Source: Pseudomonadota bacterium
GTDB lineage: Bacteria; Pseudomonadota; Gammaproteobacteria; Berkiellales; Berkiellaceae
DNA length: 41,439 nucleotides
Direction: 5' to 3'
Assembly: GCA_018241965.1 (NCBI GenBank)
Contig: JAFECS010000024.1
Span: forward strand, 1 to 41,439
The position numbers were made by a program, and so were the translations under genes. The notes beneath the pieces are model-generated. The model saw only the letters and a program-made list of their open reading frames with translations, did not search any database and was not told the origin of the DNA. This document shows, one piece after another, positions 1 through 8,223 of this stretch (positions are counted from its first letter, which is position 1; every line of letters starts with the position of its first letter).

Positions 1-2653
1 CGATAAGACGGTTTAGATTTTCTAGTTTATCCCTTTCTTCCATCACCTCTTTTCTTTTAGCATCAGTTTGCGGAGTTTGATATTTGACTGCAACAAGTTT
101 TCCTGAGTCTAGATCCATGCCGAGAAAAACTTGACCAAAGGCACCTTGACCAAGCTTTTGTTGATCTGTTTCCATAATGGCTATCATTTGCCCATTTTTA
201 CCTATCATAACAGGGTATTTTAACCCGAGTTGTATGCCTAAGGGAGAATCTGTTGTGATAAACACATCATTTAACATTCTTTCTGATTGATCTGGCAACT
301 TTTTTGGATCGCTTTTTTTGCTAACTTGTTTAATTCTTGCATCATTAATAATTTCTTGAGCAGCTGCCAGTAAAGGTGAGGGAGGTAGCTTTGCGACATC
401 ATAAAGATTTGCGTTATTAATATACGCAGTTCGCATTCGTTGTAGCTCAAACATAGCTTTAGGAGAAACTAAAGTTGCTTCTCTTCTAGAAGAAGAAATA
501 ACCATATCTCTGTCACGATCAATTTTTTTATGTTCACGTTGAGCAAATATATCACCTTTGGCTTTTCCAACTTTTTCTACAAATCTATTTGGATCCAATT
601 TTAAAATTTTTTGTTTTGTCGATACCTTTGGTACAGGATCTCTATATGGTTTTTTTTGATTTTGAGCAAGAGAGGGTGGAATGGGAATGCCTTTTTGTTT
701 GTATTCTGCATGTAAAGCCGAAGTGGCCCTGAGAACACAAGTATCTAGTGCCTCGTTTATATCCGTTTCATTAGCACCAGGCTGTTTCGAAAAAACCTCT
801 TTCAAATCTTTTGCTAGCTGTATTTTTTCTAAAATTGTTAAATTATTTTTTGTTTGTGGATCTAAATTATATAATATAGCGTGTTCTAAATCTTTTGTAA
901 GGGCAAATTTCCCATTGACTATAGCCCCCATTTTAAAAATTTCCCAGAATTTTTTTCCGACCTCTGTGTTTTGAAAAGTCGTACTGTATTTTTGAAAGGT
1001 TTTATCTCCGACCAAAGGTTGAATCATTTGTTGCAAAGCAAGCGCAGAAGCTATATTAAAGCGTTGACTACGATCAGGGGTTAACAGTTTACTTAATAGA
1101 GGATCTTGATTAATCAATGGCATATCATTTATATTCGGGAGCCTACCATATCGAATTTGGAAAATGATGACACCTGCTGCCCACATATCGTTTGCAAAAT
1201 CGGGAGTTCTTACTTGTGCTCGTTTAGAACCATCTGCGGGAAACAGTTGCGGATTATAGTGATATAATTGGTTTGCAAGTGTAGCTTTGCTGTAAGGACC
1301 GTTATAATAGTTATATTTTGAGGAGTCTGTGTCTGATAAATAATAATATGCTGTTTCAGGTGAATGATAAGCGCTAGTGGATAACCCTTCTTCGCTTATG
1401 TCGCCATGTTTTCTGGTTAGCCCGAAATCTGTTAATTTTAAGTGATATCCATTTGTGTCATCTCCATATATCAGAATATTACCAGGCTTTAAATCCTGGT
1501 GAACATAACCTTTATCATGGAATACTTTAATGCCTTGTAACAGTTCCAGGATGAGAGTATCTTTTTGTTGATCACTAAGCTTTGAAGAGACAGAATGTTT
1601 AGTGAGTAATTCTAGACTGCCTTTTGCTTTTACAGAATATACTGTTATTTTTGTTTTGCCTTTGTTTGTGTATTGTTTTCCAAGAATATTTTCTTGAACT
1701 TGCTCTCCTTTTGTTTCTTTTGAAATATCAACCTCAACTTTAAGTTTACCAACATCTTCTTCTCTAAACATAGCAAGAACTTCTTCTCTTGTATATCCAC
1801 GAGCTATCTGACGTTGAATTTCCTTTTCATCATAATCTAATGAAGCGACAAGACTAAAATACTCCATTTCATCACCATCAATTCTCCAGGCGGGTTTCCC
1901 GCTTTTTGTTGTTCCAGCGATTTTGGGTAAAACTTGTTTTGTGTCATCAGATAATCTGCTTTTTGTTTCCACAATTAGTTTATATTCGCCATCTTCACCT
2001 CGTAAAATGTTTAAGGTTCTAGGGAGTGTTGTTTCTTTTTTGTCTAACCTTAACATTTCTCCTGGTTTTAATGTTTCAATTTCAGCTAATATTTTGTTAA
2101 TTTTGTCATATTGTTCAGAAGATAAGTTAGCTCTGGTAGAAGGGTCGTGTCGTATTAAGAAGAAATTTAATATTTGATCTCTGGCGAGAGGGGAAACTAA
2201 TTTCGAAAAAGCTTCTCCTGGTGCTTCCAATTTTGATTGCTGTAACCTTGCTATAAAATCATTAAAATCACGATTAATGACAGACGGTTGTGGTATAGGG
2301 GAAAAAGGCACAGGTGCTTCTTGTTGAACTTTGGCAGCGTTTTTCTTTTCAACCATTTTATCAAATATAGAATTCAGTATATTGCTGTGTATGAGAATTT
2401 TTCTAAAATCTCTATCAATTTGTAATTTCAATTCTTTATCTGTGCCTTTGTCATTAAACTTTTGTTGATAAAGTTTATCGATAGCAACAGAAAAAGCGTC
2501 AAAATTCTCTTTAGCAATTGCTTCGTTTAACATTTTGTTGAACATCGCCGCTTTTTCAGTGTTACGATTTACTTCTGCAATGATATCTATCAAAGAGTTA
2601 TTGAAATCTTGTTGTAATAAGGCGCTAAATATGTCATCAAGCGGTTTGCTCAT
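1..2653 (-). CDS. Tandem Ser/Thr protein kinase-like protein, 3' end outside window
   Basis: Read by hand from the reverse strand: ATG at 2653 and 884 open codons to the window edge. An AAAGGAG Shine-Dalgarno at 2661-2667 fixes the start. Residues about 1-200 are helical and of unknown type. A first kinase domain follows: catalytic loop HQDLKPGN (H385, D387, N392), DFG at 409-411, an APE-like SPE and a DMWAAG segment. I see no glycine loop or VAIK lysine ahead of it, so its N-lobe is unusual. About 350 residues later a second kinase N-lobe begins, with GQGAFGQV at 835-842 and VAVK (K857); its catalytic part lies beyond the window. The family (Hanks-type kinases) phosphorylates Ser/Thr. In intracellular bacteria such large kinases are often secreted effectors, which is inference here. 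No signal peptide is visible. Confidence 0.85.
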   Translation of the reverse strand, partial: MSKPLDDIFSALLQQDFNNSLIDIIAEVNRNTEKAAMFNKMLNEAIAKENFDAFSVAIDKLYQQKFNDKGTDKELKLQIDRDFRKILIHSNILNSIFDKMVEKKNAAKVQQEAPVPFSPIPQPSVINRDFNDFIARLQQSKLEAPGEAFSKLVSPLARDQILNFFLIRHDPSTRANLSSEQYDKINKILAEIETLKPGEMLRLDKKETTLPRTLNILRGEDGEYKLIVETKSRLSDDTKQVLPKIAGTTKSGKPAWRIDGDEMEYFSLVASLDYDEKEIQRQIARGYTREEVLAMFREEDVGKLKVEVDISKETKGEQVQENILGKQYTNKGKTKITVYSVKAKGSLELLTKHSVSSKLSDQQKDTLILELLQGIKVFHDKGYVHQDLKPGNILIYGDDTNGYHLKLTDFGLTRKHGDISEEGLSTSAYHSPETAYYYLSDTDSSKYNYYNGPYSKATLANQLYHYNPQLFPADGSKRAQVRTPDFANDMWAAGVIIFQIRYGRLPNINDMPLINQDPLLSKLLTPDRSQRFNIASALALQQMIQPLVGDKTFQKYSTTFQNTEVGKKFWEIFKMGAIVNGKFALTKDLEHAILYNLDPQTKNNLTILEKIQLAKDLKEVFSKQPGANETDINEALDTCVLRATSALHAEYKQKGIPIPPSLAQNQKKPYRDPVPKVSTKQKILKLDPNRFVEKVGKAKGDIFAQREHKKIDRDRDMVISSSRREATLVSPKAMFELQRMRTAYINNANLYDVAKLPPSPLLAAAQEIINDARIKQVSKKSDPKKLPDQSERMLNDVFITTDSPLGIQLGLKYPVMIGKNGQMIAIMETDQQKLGQGAFGQVFLGMDLDSGKLVAVKYQTPQTDAKRKEVMEERDKLENLNRLI

Positions 2654-2972
2654 GTCATAACTCCTTTGATAGAAGGTGTAATGCCACTTGTATTAATAAA
2701 ACATAACCTATTCCCACATTTTAATTTATCCAACAAGCTAAATATATAATACCAAAGTGGTGTAGTTTCACTTGAAGGTTGCCAATTAACCTCGCAATTT
2801 AGCCGTATATCGGAAATGAAAAGACAAGAAATCTCGATAAATTTACATTGGCGGAGCGTTACAAAACGAATAATAAGCTGAATAACTTATTATAAATCAA
2901 ATAGTTGTGTAACATACAAACATATGTTAGATTGATGAATCTTGGCTTTTTCAACGATAGGTTACAAATATC
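2654..2972. promoter_or_regulatory. Divergent intergenic region with two inverted repeats
   Basis: This 319-base gap separates the divergent kinase and helicase genes and should carry both promoters. It holds no convincing ORF. Two inverted repeats are visible: ATAATAAG/CTTATTAT (2870-2877 and 2886-2893, 8-base spacer) and AACATA/TATGTT (2911-2916 and 2923-2928, 6-base spacer). Both lie just upstream of the helicase start and could be operators. I could not assign a confident -35/-10 pair. Confidence 0.4.
2661..2667 (-). promoter_or_regulatory. Shine-Dalgarno site of the kinase gene
   Basis: Reverse-strand AAAGGAG, seven bases before the ATG that ends at 2653. It supports this start for a gene that has no other visible anchor because it leaves the window. 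Confidence 0.75.
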
Positions 2973-5507
2973 ATGTTCTTACCCGCGAATTTACTTACCC
3001 TCAAATCAAAAGCAGACGAAAAATGGCTCCAAGGTGTTGATCTTGAATCCACCGATTGTGATGTTGAAGATATTGATGCTTGCTTTGATGAAGCCTTTGA
3101 AACCTACCAACAAGTTTATGAGACATTAGAACAAGCTACTGTAAAAGCAGTTTTAGCAACCAAAGAAGCGCTCACCGACGATGAGCAAATAGAAATTATT
3201 AATTTATATTATGTTTATAAAACGTTGGGTACAGCTTATTTTGATATGGGTGAATATGACACGGCTTATTCATTATTTAAAGAGGCCTATAGCTTACATC
3301 AAAGGTACCGATTTTCATTTGAAAAATATGCCAAAGAAGTCAACGAAAAAGAGTTGCATGCCATAGATTACAATTCAGCCTTAGCAAAACTTTATGCCTT
3401 GGAAGAAGAAGATCCTAAATATGTTGATAAAGAAACATTAGTTGAAATAGCAGGTGTTTTTACAAAAGAGCTGCAAATTTGCCGTGAAGATAAAAAAACT
3501 GGATATAGACAAACACGAATTTTAGATAATTTACTAAAATGTAAAAAATTAGCCTGTGGCCAAGAAATGGAGTTTGCAAACGAAGCACATAAGCAACAAG
3601 TGTTATGGACAATTCGTTATGTATTAACCGGCGAACAAATACGTGACACTTTAACTTCTAACACTTTACTAAAATCATTTGATGAATTTTTGCAAAGCGT
3701 AACCCCGGCACTGAGTGATGAGCAGCGTGGAAGAATTACTTCCTTTACCCCGCCCAAAAGCTCGGTTGAAACAAAAATAGCAAAAATGCTTGATAATTTG
3801 GCCAGATTTAAACAAAGTGCCGAATATAAAAAATTAAAATTGCATGCTTTCCAAGAACAAGCAGTGACTAATTTTGAAACCCATTTAAAGAGCGGCAAAA
3901 ACAAAGGGTTTTATGTGGCTGCCACAGGAACAGGTAAAACACGCATTTTTATCAGCCAAATTCTGGCGACTAATTCCAAAGCAATTGTATTGGTGCCTTC
4001 TATTGCTTTAGCAGAACAAACCCGAGATAAACTCCAAGAACAATTAGACGAACTCGGCATTAAAAAGAAAGTGGGTGTATTTGCGGACAAGGAAAAGTCT
4101 ACAGGTGATGTGATTATCATGACCTATAATTCCCTTAAAGCACAATTAAAAAGACCGCCTAGAAAAAGAGATTTTGATTTAGACCAATACCCCATGGTAA
4201 TGTTTGATGAAGCACACTTAGCGCTAACTGAAAAAGCCGATGAAATAGTCAAAGATTTATCACAAGATAAAGTGGTGCTCGGGTGTACCGCAACGGATGA
4301 ATACAATACTAAAAGACCAAAAGGCGCTTTAAAATCGTTGAAAGAATTGTTTGGCGCATCTAATTGCTATTTTGAATATCCTATAGATAAAGCAATAGAA
4401 GAAGATAGCCTTAGCCCCATTCATATTTGTATGGTAACAACAGATCTCTCTTTACGTTGGAAGCGCTCAAGGAAAGAAAAGAAAAAAGGTGGCCAACATG
4501 AAATTAGCGAAAAAGAAGCAGCCGAACAAATTAATAAAGATAAAATTAATACCGTTGTAGCTGAAATTTATGCAAACTGTATACACCCAAATACAGGGGA
4601 AAGAATTTTTGGCAAGCAAGCAGTTGCATTTTGCGCTGGCGTTGACCATGCAAAGGCAGTTGCAGATAAATTTAATCAAATATTCGAAGACAATGATTAT
4701 ATTAAACAAAAAGGCCTTATTCCGGCAGCCTACATCTCAGGAGAGATGAGCGGTGAAGAGCAAAAAAGAATACTGGATGATTACCGGGCTGGTAAAATCT
4801 TAATGCTCTGTGGGTCTGATATTCTGGTTACGGGCATCGATAACCCAAATACTTGCATTGAGTTTAATTTACGTCCTACGCGTTCTAGTGTCATGGCCTT
4901 GCAAAGAGGCGGACGTACGGTGCGTAAATCTAAAGACATGCCAAACAAAGTGGCACTTATTTTTGAATTTAATTGGGTGGTTGATGGCCAAGTGTTTTTG
5001 CATGACTTTTTACAAGGCAAACATCAATTGGGTAAAATACCGGCCTTAACTGATGAAACAAGCAAACTTCAGACCTTAAGAAGAGAAGAGGTGGCAACCC
5101 TTTTTGAAAACGGTGCCCGTTGGGAATTAGATTGGACAGGTAAGGTCAGAGAGCACTCTGTGGGCGTAATACGAAGACAAGTAGAAGTAAAAGTACCCAC
5201 GCAAACGTTTCCTGTTCCTTTTGCGCAAAAAACTGTTCCAGGTAAAGCGCCTTTAATGCCTGTGATCCCTTCAAGAGCACCGGTCACTTATGAACCACTT
5301 GAACATTTAACGCATGTTATAGATAGCTTTGCTGGCAGCTCTGAAGGTTCGTCTTTACTGTTAGATGAAAGGCCCCTAGATCCGCTGCTGTTTAATGAAA
5401 CACCAGGGGCGTCTTTGTGGAGTGATTTTGGGTTTGATTCAAAGGTTGATGATGAGTTCTGGAAAGATGTACCAGATATATTAAACCCAAATGTACTAGG
5501 ACTTTAA
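2973..5507 (+). CDS. SF2 DEAD/DEAH-type helicase with TPR-like N-terminal region
   Basis: 844 residues. Residues about 75-115 resemble a TPR hairpin (LGTAYFDMGEYDTAYSLF). The helicase core follows: Walker A TGTGKT (318-323), DEAH (412-415), TAT motif III (439-441), a GID motif (621-623) and motif VI QRGGRTVRK (644-652). All ATPase and helicase motifs look intact, so it probably couples ATP hydrolysis to nucleic-acid remodelling. A very basic stretch (about 495-507) sits between the two RecA lobes. The last 140 residues are proline- and acid-rich with no recognised domain. A stop codon 12 bases upstream makes 2973 the first possible ATG, although no strong SD is visible. It stands alone, transcribed away from the kinase and convergent with the deformylase gene. 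It is not clearly RecQ, RecG or UvrB; the exact subfamily is unknown to me. Confidence 0.85.
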   Translation: MFLPANLLTLKSKADEKWLQGVDLESTDCDVEDIDACFDEAFETYQQVYETLEQATVKAVLATKEALTDDEQIEIINLYYVYKTLGTAYFDMGEYDTAYSLFKEAYSLHQRYRFSFEKYAKEVNEKELHAIDYNSALAKLYALEEEDPKYVDKETLVEIAGVFTKELQICREDKKTGYRQTRILDNLLKCKKLACGQEMEFANEAHKQQVLWTIRYVLTGEQIRDTLTSNTLLKSFDEFLQSVTPALSDEQRGRITSFTPPKSSVETKIAKMLDNLARFKQSAEYKKLKLHAFQEQAVTNFETHLKSGKNKGFYVAATGTGKTRIFISQILATNSKAIVLVPSIALAEQTRDKLQEQLDELGIKKKVGVFADKEKSTGDVIIMTYNSLKAQLKRPPRKRDFDLDQYPMVMFDEAHLALTEKADEIVKDLSQDKVVLGCTATDEYNTKRPKGALKSLKELFGASNCYFEYPIDKAIEEDSLSPIHICMVTTDLSLRWKRSRKEKKKGGQHEISEKEAAEQINKDKINTVVAEIYANCIHPNTGERIFGKQAVAFCAGVDHAKAVADKFNQIFEDNDYIKQKGLIPAAYISGEMSGEEQKRILDDYRAGKILMLCGSDILVTGIDNPNTCIEFNLRPTRSSVMALQRGGRTVRKSKDMPNKVALIFEFNWVVDGQVFLHDFLQGKHQLGKIPALTDETSKLQTLRREEVATLFENGARWELDWTGKVREHSVGVIRRQVEVKVPTQTFPVPFAQKTVPGKAPLMPVIPSRAPVTYEPLEHLTHVIDSFAGSSEGSSLLLDERPLDPLLFNETPGASLWSDFGFDSKVDDEFWKDVPDILNPNVLGL

Positions 5508-5545
5508 ATAGGCGGTCCTCTTCTGAAATGGGAGAGGGTAAAGCC

Positions 5546-6070
5546 CTAATCTTTCTTAGCCTGACGCTGGATTTTTTTGATTTTACGTAAAATACGTTCA
5601 ACTTTAATAGGATGGAGCTTATCTAAGTAAACATACCCATCAAGATGATCCAGCTCATGTTGAATGCATTTGGCAAAATAGCCAGAGGCATCAATTTCTT
5701 GTGGTTTGCCGTGTCTATCTTGAAATGACACTTTAATTTTTTGTGCGCGTTTCACTTTTTCATGAAGTTGACTTGGAAAAACAGACATGCACCCCTCATA
5801 TTCGTTTTGTTCACCTTCACGATAAGTTATTTTCCCATTAACAATACAAAACGGACTTTTTTTATCTTGGGTGTAATCAATTACGGTGATATGCCAAGGA
5901 ATGTCTAAATCCAATTGTGTTGCTGCTAATGCGGCACAATTTGGGGTCGCATAGTGGGTTTCAAACATATCGTCGATTACTTTTTGAATTTCAGGGCCAA
6001 AATTTTCAACTGGCACGCCGACGCGTTTAAGTCGTTTATCAGGATACTGTAATATTTTTAGGATTGTCAT
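5546..6070 (-). CDS. def: Peptide deformylase (divergent)
   Basis: 174 residues, the usual length for a deformylase, which removes the formyl group from the N-terminal Met of nascent proteins in the cytosol. The metal-binding motifs are present: EGCMS (C94 ligand) and QHELDH (H138 and H142 ligands, E139 catalytic). Motif 1, normally GxGxAAxQ, reads CAALAATQ (45-52), so both glycines are replaced. This marks a divergent or secondary copy; no fmt gene lies beside it. Its start overlaps the end of the upstream HAD gene by 32 bases, so the two are probably translated from one mRNA. It converges on the helicase gene with only 38 bases between stops and no clear terminator. Confidence 0.9.
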   Translation of the reverse strand: MTILKILQYPDKRLKRVGVPVENFGPEIQKVIDDMFETHYATPNCAALAATQLDLDIPWHITVIDYTQDKKSPFCIVNGKITYREGEQNEYEGCMSVFPSQLHEKVKRAQKIKVSFQDRHGKPQEIDASGYFAKCIQHELDHLDGYVYLDKLHPIKVERILRKIKKIQRQAKKD

Positions 6071-6725
6071 AATGTCTAGTCTTGCTAAGCCAATCGTTAA
6101 TTTCTGAAAAAGTATTAAAATAGCTAACGGTATTAATCAGTTGATCTTGAGTTTGATCTTTAAACACACCGATAACCGGAATATTGGCAGCCAGGGCGGC
6201 TCTAATACCTGAGGGTGAATCTTCTATCACCAAGGCTTGCTCGGGTGCTACTTGCGCCTTTTCTAACGCCAACAAATAGGGTAATGGATCTGGTTTATGC
6301 TTGCTGCAATCTTCATGAGCGATAATAAAATCAAAATAGGTTTCAATTTTTTCAGCTTGTAAAATATCGCGCACAACTTGTTTGCCTGAAGAAGACACTA
6401 CGGCGGTAATGTAATTGCTGGCTGTATTTAAAAAGTTTTCTCTCCCATGTGGGTAGGTAAACCCCTCAGGGATAAGTTGCGTAAAGATTTGTCGTTTGAG
6501 TAGCCAGATAGTATGGGCATCGTCCTTAAGGTTGTATTGCTCTTTGAGGATAACCGCTTGCGTAGAATCTGCGATGCCAATTAAGCTTTGAAAATTAAGT
6601 AAGGCTGGGTTTATACCGTATTTCTCAACAACCAGCTGCCATGCCTTAAAATGCATTACTTCGCTGTAAACCAGCACGTTATCTAAATCGAAGAAAATGG
6701 CTTTTAAATTTTGGGGTGGCAACAT
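6039..6725 (-). CDS. HAD-superfamily hydrolase, beta-phosphoglucomutase-like
   Basis: 228 residues. Motif I FFDLDNVL carries the nucleophile D13 and acid/base D15; the usual DGV is DNV here. Motif II is VSSS (110-113), motif III lysine is in KHKPDP (142-147), and motif IV is VIEDSPSG (E168, D169). The order and the helical cap between motifs I and II fit HAD subfamily IA phosphatases or phosphomutases (phosphoglycolate phosphatase / beta-PGM group). The substrate cannot be told from sequence. It is first in a two-gene unit with the overlapping deformylase gene. The upstream gap is shared with the divergent prolyl-tRNA deacylase gene. Confidence 0.85.
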   Translation of the reverse strand: MLPPQNLKAIFFDLDNVLVYSEVMHFKAWQLVVEKYGINPALLNFQSLIGIADSTQAVILKEQYNLKDDAHTIWLLKRQIFTQLIPEGFTYPHGRENFLNTASNYITAVVSSSGKQVVRDILQAEKIETYFDFIIAHEDCSKHKPDPLPYLLALEKAQVAPEQALVIEDSPSGIRAALAANIPVIGVFKDQTQDQLINTVSYFNTFSEINDWLSKTRHYDNPKNITVS

Positions 6726-6820
6726 AGCTGCTTATCGCTTTGCGTAAAAAATGGCAAAATTATAACAGCTTAAAATAAATAGTGTAGAGTAAAACCTTTT
6801 AAAGTTGGAAAACTTGCATA

Positions 6821-7318
6821 ATGCATAAGAAAACGCCGTTGTTAGATCTTTTAAAAGAGCATGATTTTTCATATCAGCTCTATGAGCACGAACCTGTATT
6901 TACGGTTGAAGAGGGTAAACATGTCAGTGAACAAATCAATGGTGCACATAGTAAAAATTTGTTTTTAAAAGACAAAAAGAAGAATTTCTTTCTGGTGAGT
7001 GTGCTTGATCATAAGCGCGTTGATCTTAAAGCACTTGCAAAGCAATATGGCAAAGGCGGGCTATCTTTTAGCAATGCACAAGAATTAGAAGAAAAATTAC
7101 AGCTTACACCTGGTTCAGTGACACCTTATGCTTTGTTACATGATAAAAGTAATGAAGTGACCTTTATTTTAGATGAAGATTTTTTACAATATGAACTTGT
7201 TAATTTTCATCCTTTGCAAAATGATCTTACCATTGGTATGGATATCACTTCTTTTATGCGTTTTTTTGAGATTATTCATCATGTACCACAGATCATTAAA
7301 ATTCCAGAAATGGGTTAA
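6821..7318 (+). CDS. YbaK/ProX-type aminoacyl-tRNA deacylase (PrdX-like)
   Basis: 165 residues, matching free-standing trans-editing proteins homologous to the INS editing domain of ProRS. Recognisable blocks are SKNLFLKDKK (about 44-53), the basic LDHKRVDLK segment, GSVTPY (about 98-103) and NFHPLQNDLT near the C-terminus. The family hydrolyses mischarged tRNAs such as Ala-tRNA(Pro), acting in the cytosol as a translation quality check; which tRNA is cleared here is inferred from the family. The next gene starts 47 bases downstream on the same strand and may be co-transcribed. Confidence 0.88.
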   Translation: MHKKTPLLDLLKEHDFSYQLYEHEPVFTVEEGKHVSEQINGAHSKNLFLKDKKKNFFLVSVLDHKRVDLKALAKQYGKGGLSFSNAQELEEKLQLTPGSVTPYALLHDKSNEVTFILDEDFLQYELVNFHPLQNDLTIGMDITSFMRFFEIIHHVPQIIKIPEMG

Positions 7319-7365
7319 AATTGTCTATAATTTCTAAAATAGTGGTTAATTTTAAGGATATTACT

Positions 7366-7680
7366 ATGTCTAAAATGCGAACCTTAATTTTGAGCGTGAT
7401 ATTAAGTAGCTGTTATAGTTTACAGGCTCATGATGATAAGCCAACAGTGTACTTTAACTGTGGCAAAGACAGAATTTGGGCTGACTTTCATGATGGTGAT
7501 AAGCTTGATTTAACCTTAGGAAGAGTTACTTATGTGATGCACCAAGTGAAATCAGGTTCTGGTGCACGTTATGAAACACCTAAAGGTGCAAAACCTCATG
7601 TTGTTTTTTGGAATAAAGGCACACAAGCAAGCTTAACAATCGATAAAAAACAGTTTCCAAGATGCCATCAAGAAAAATAA
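7366..7680 (+). CDS. MliC-family lysozyme inhibitor, probable lipoprotein
   Basis: 104 residues from ATG 7366. An AAGGA site at 7354-7358 with 7-base spacing favours this start over an upstream TTG at 7321. The N-terminus is a signal peptide; LSSC (13-16) fits a lipobox with C16 as lipid anchor, though cleavage after LQA is an alternative. The mature part shows the MliC/PliC pattern: YFNC near the start, SGSGARYETP, VFWNKGTQASL and a second Cys near the end, presumably in a disulfide with the first. The family inhibits C-type lysozyme in the periplasm or at the outer membrane. Protection from host or amoebal lysozyme is a reasonable inference. Confidence 0.82.
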   Translation: MSKMRTLILSVILSSCYSLQAHDDKPTVYFNCGKDRIWADFHDGDKLDLTLGRVTYVMHQVKSGSGARYETPKGAKPHVVFWNKGTQASLTIDKKQFPRCHQEK

Positions 7681-7802
7681 GCTGTTTATTATAATTCAAA
7701 ATCGCTGTAAGGAACATCAGGCCAATTAGGTGAAATTCGAAATTTTTTTCAACCTGGTCTATTAATATTGGAGAATACCAAGCTTTTAGAAGGCGCATAA
7801 CC

Positions 7803-8219
7803 GTGGCTAACATTGAAAAGACTGAAGCTCATGATGAGGGCGAGAAAAAAGGCGCTCACATAAAAGACCGTTTGAAAGATATGAAAGAAAACATTGCAGA
7901 AAATATAAAATCGAAAACAGAAGATATTAAATCGAAAATGCATCTTGGGGAAAAGGCCAAATCATCCTGGATAAAAGCACTCTATATTCTGTTTTTTATC
8001 ATAGCTACTTATATCGCTGCTTTTGTAACATTCTTTGTTATTATCTTTCAATTTATCGGCGAATTGATTTTCAAAAAGCCCAATGAACATCTGCAAAATT
8101 TTGGGGAAACGCTAGGGTTATATTTTTGTTCTGTTGTGCGCTTTATTACTTCCTCTAGCGATGAAATGCCTTTTCCTTTTAAACCTTGGCCGAAATCTAC
8201 GGAAAAGCATAAACACTAA
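7803..8219 (+). CDS. DUF4389 membrane protein
   Basis: 138 residues from GTG 7803, preceded by AGAAGG. Residues 1-55 are charged and helical (amphipathic or coiled-coil-like). A hydrophobic segment (about 59-90) holds one long or two short membrane helices. The C-terminal block (NEHLQNFGETLGLYFCSVVR, then PFPFKPWP) is the hallmark of DUF4389, a small gammaproteobacterial membrane family of unknown function. The gene stops 4 bases before the end of the convergent flavoprotein gene, so the intergenic space is almost nil. Confidence 0.8.
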   Translation: MANIEKTEAHDEGEKKGAHIKDRLKDMKENIAENIKSKTEDIKSKMHLGEKAKSSWIKALYILFFIIATYIAAFVTFFVIIFQFIGELIFKKPNEHLQNFGETLGLYFCSVVRFITSSSDEMPFPFKPWPKSTEKHKH

Positions 8220-8223
8220 TCCT

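Noticed and set aside
2905..3129. 74-codon ORF overlapping the helicase start
   Set aside because: Out of frame with the clear helicase gene, no SD and no recognisable features.
5508..5545. Terminator between helicase and deformylase genes
   Set aside because: Only short imperfect pairing and no T-tract.
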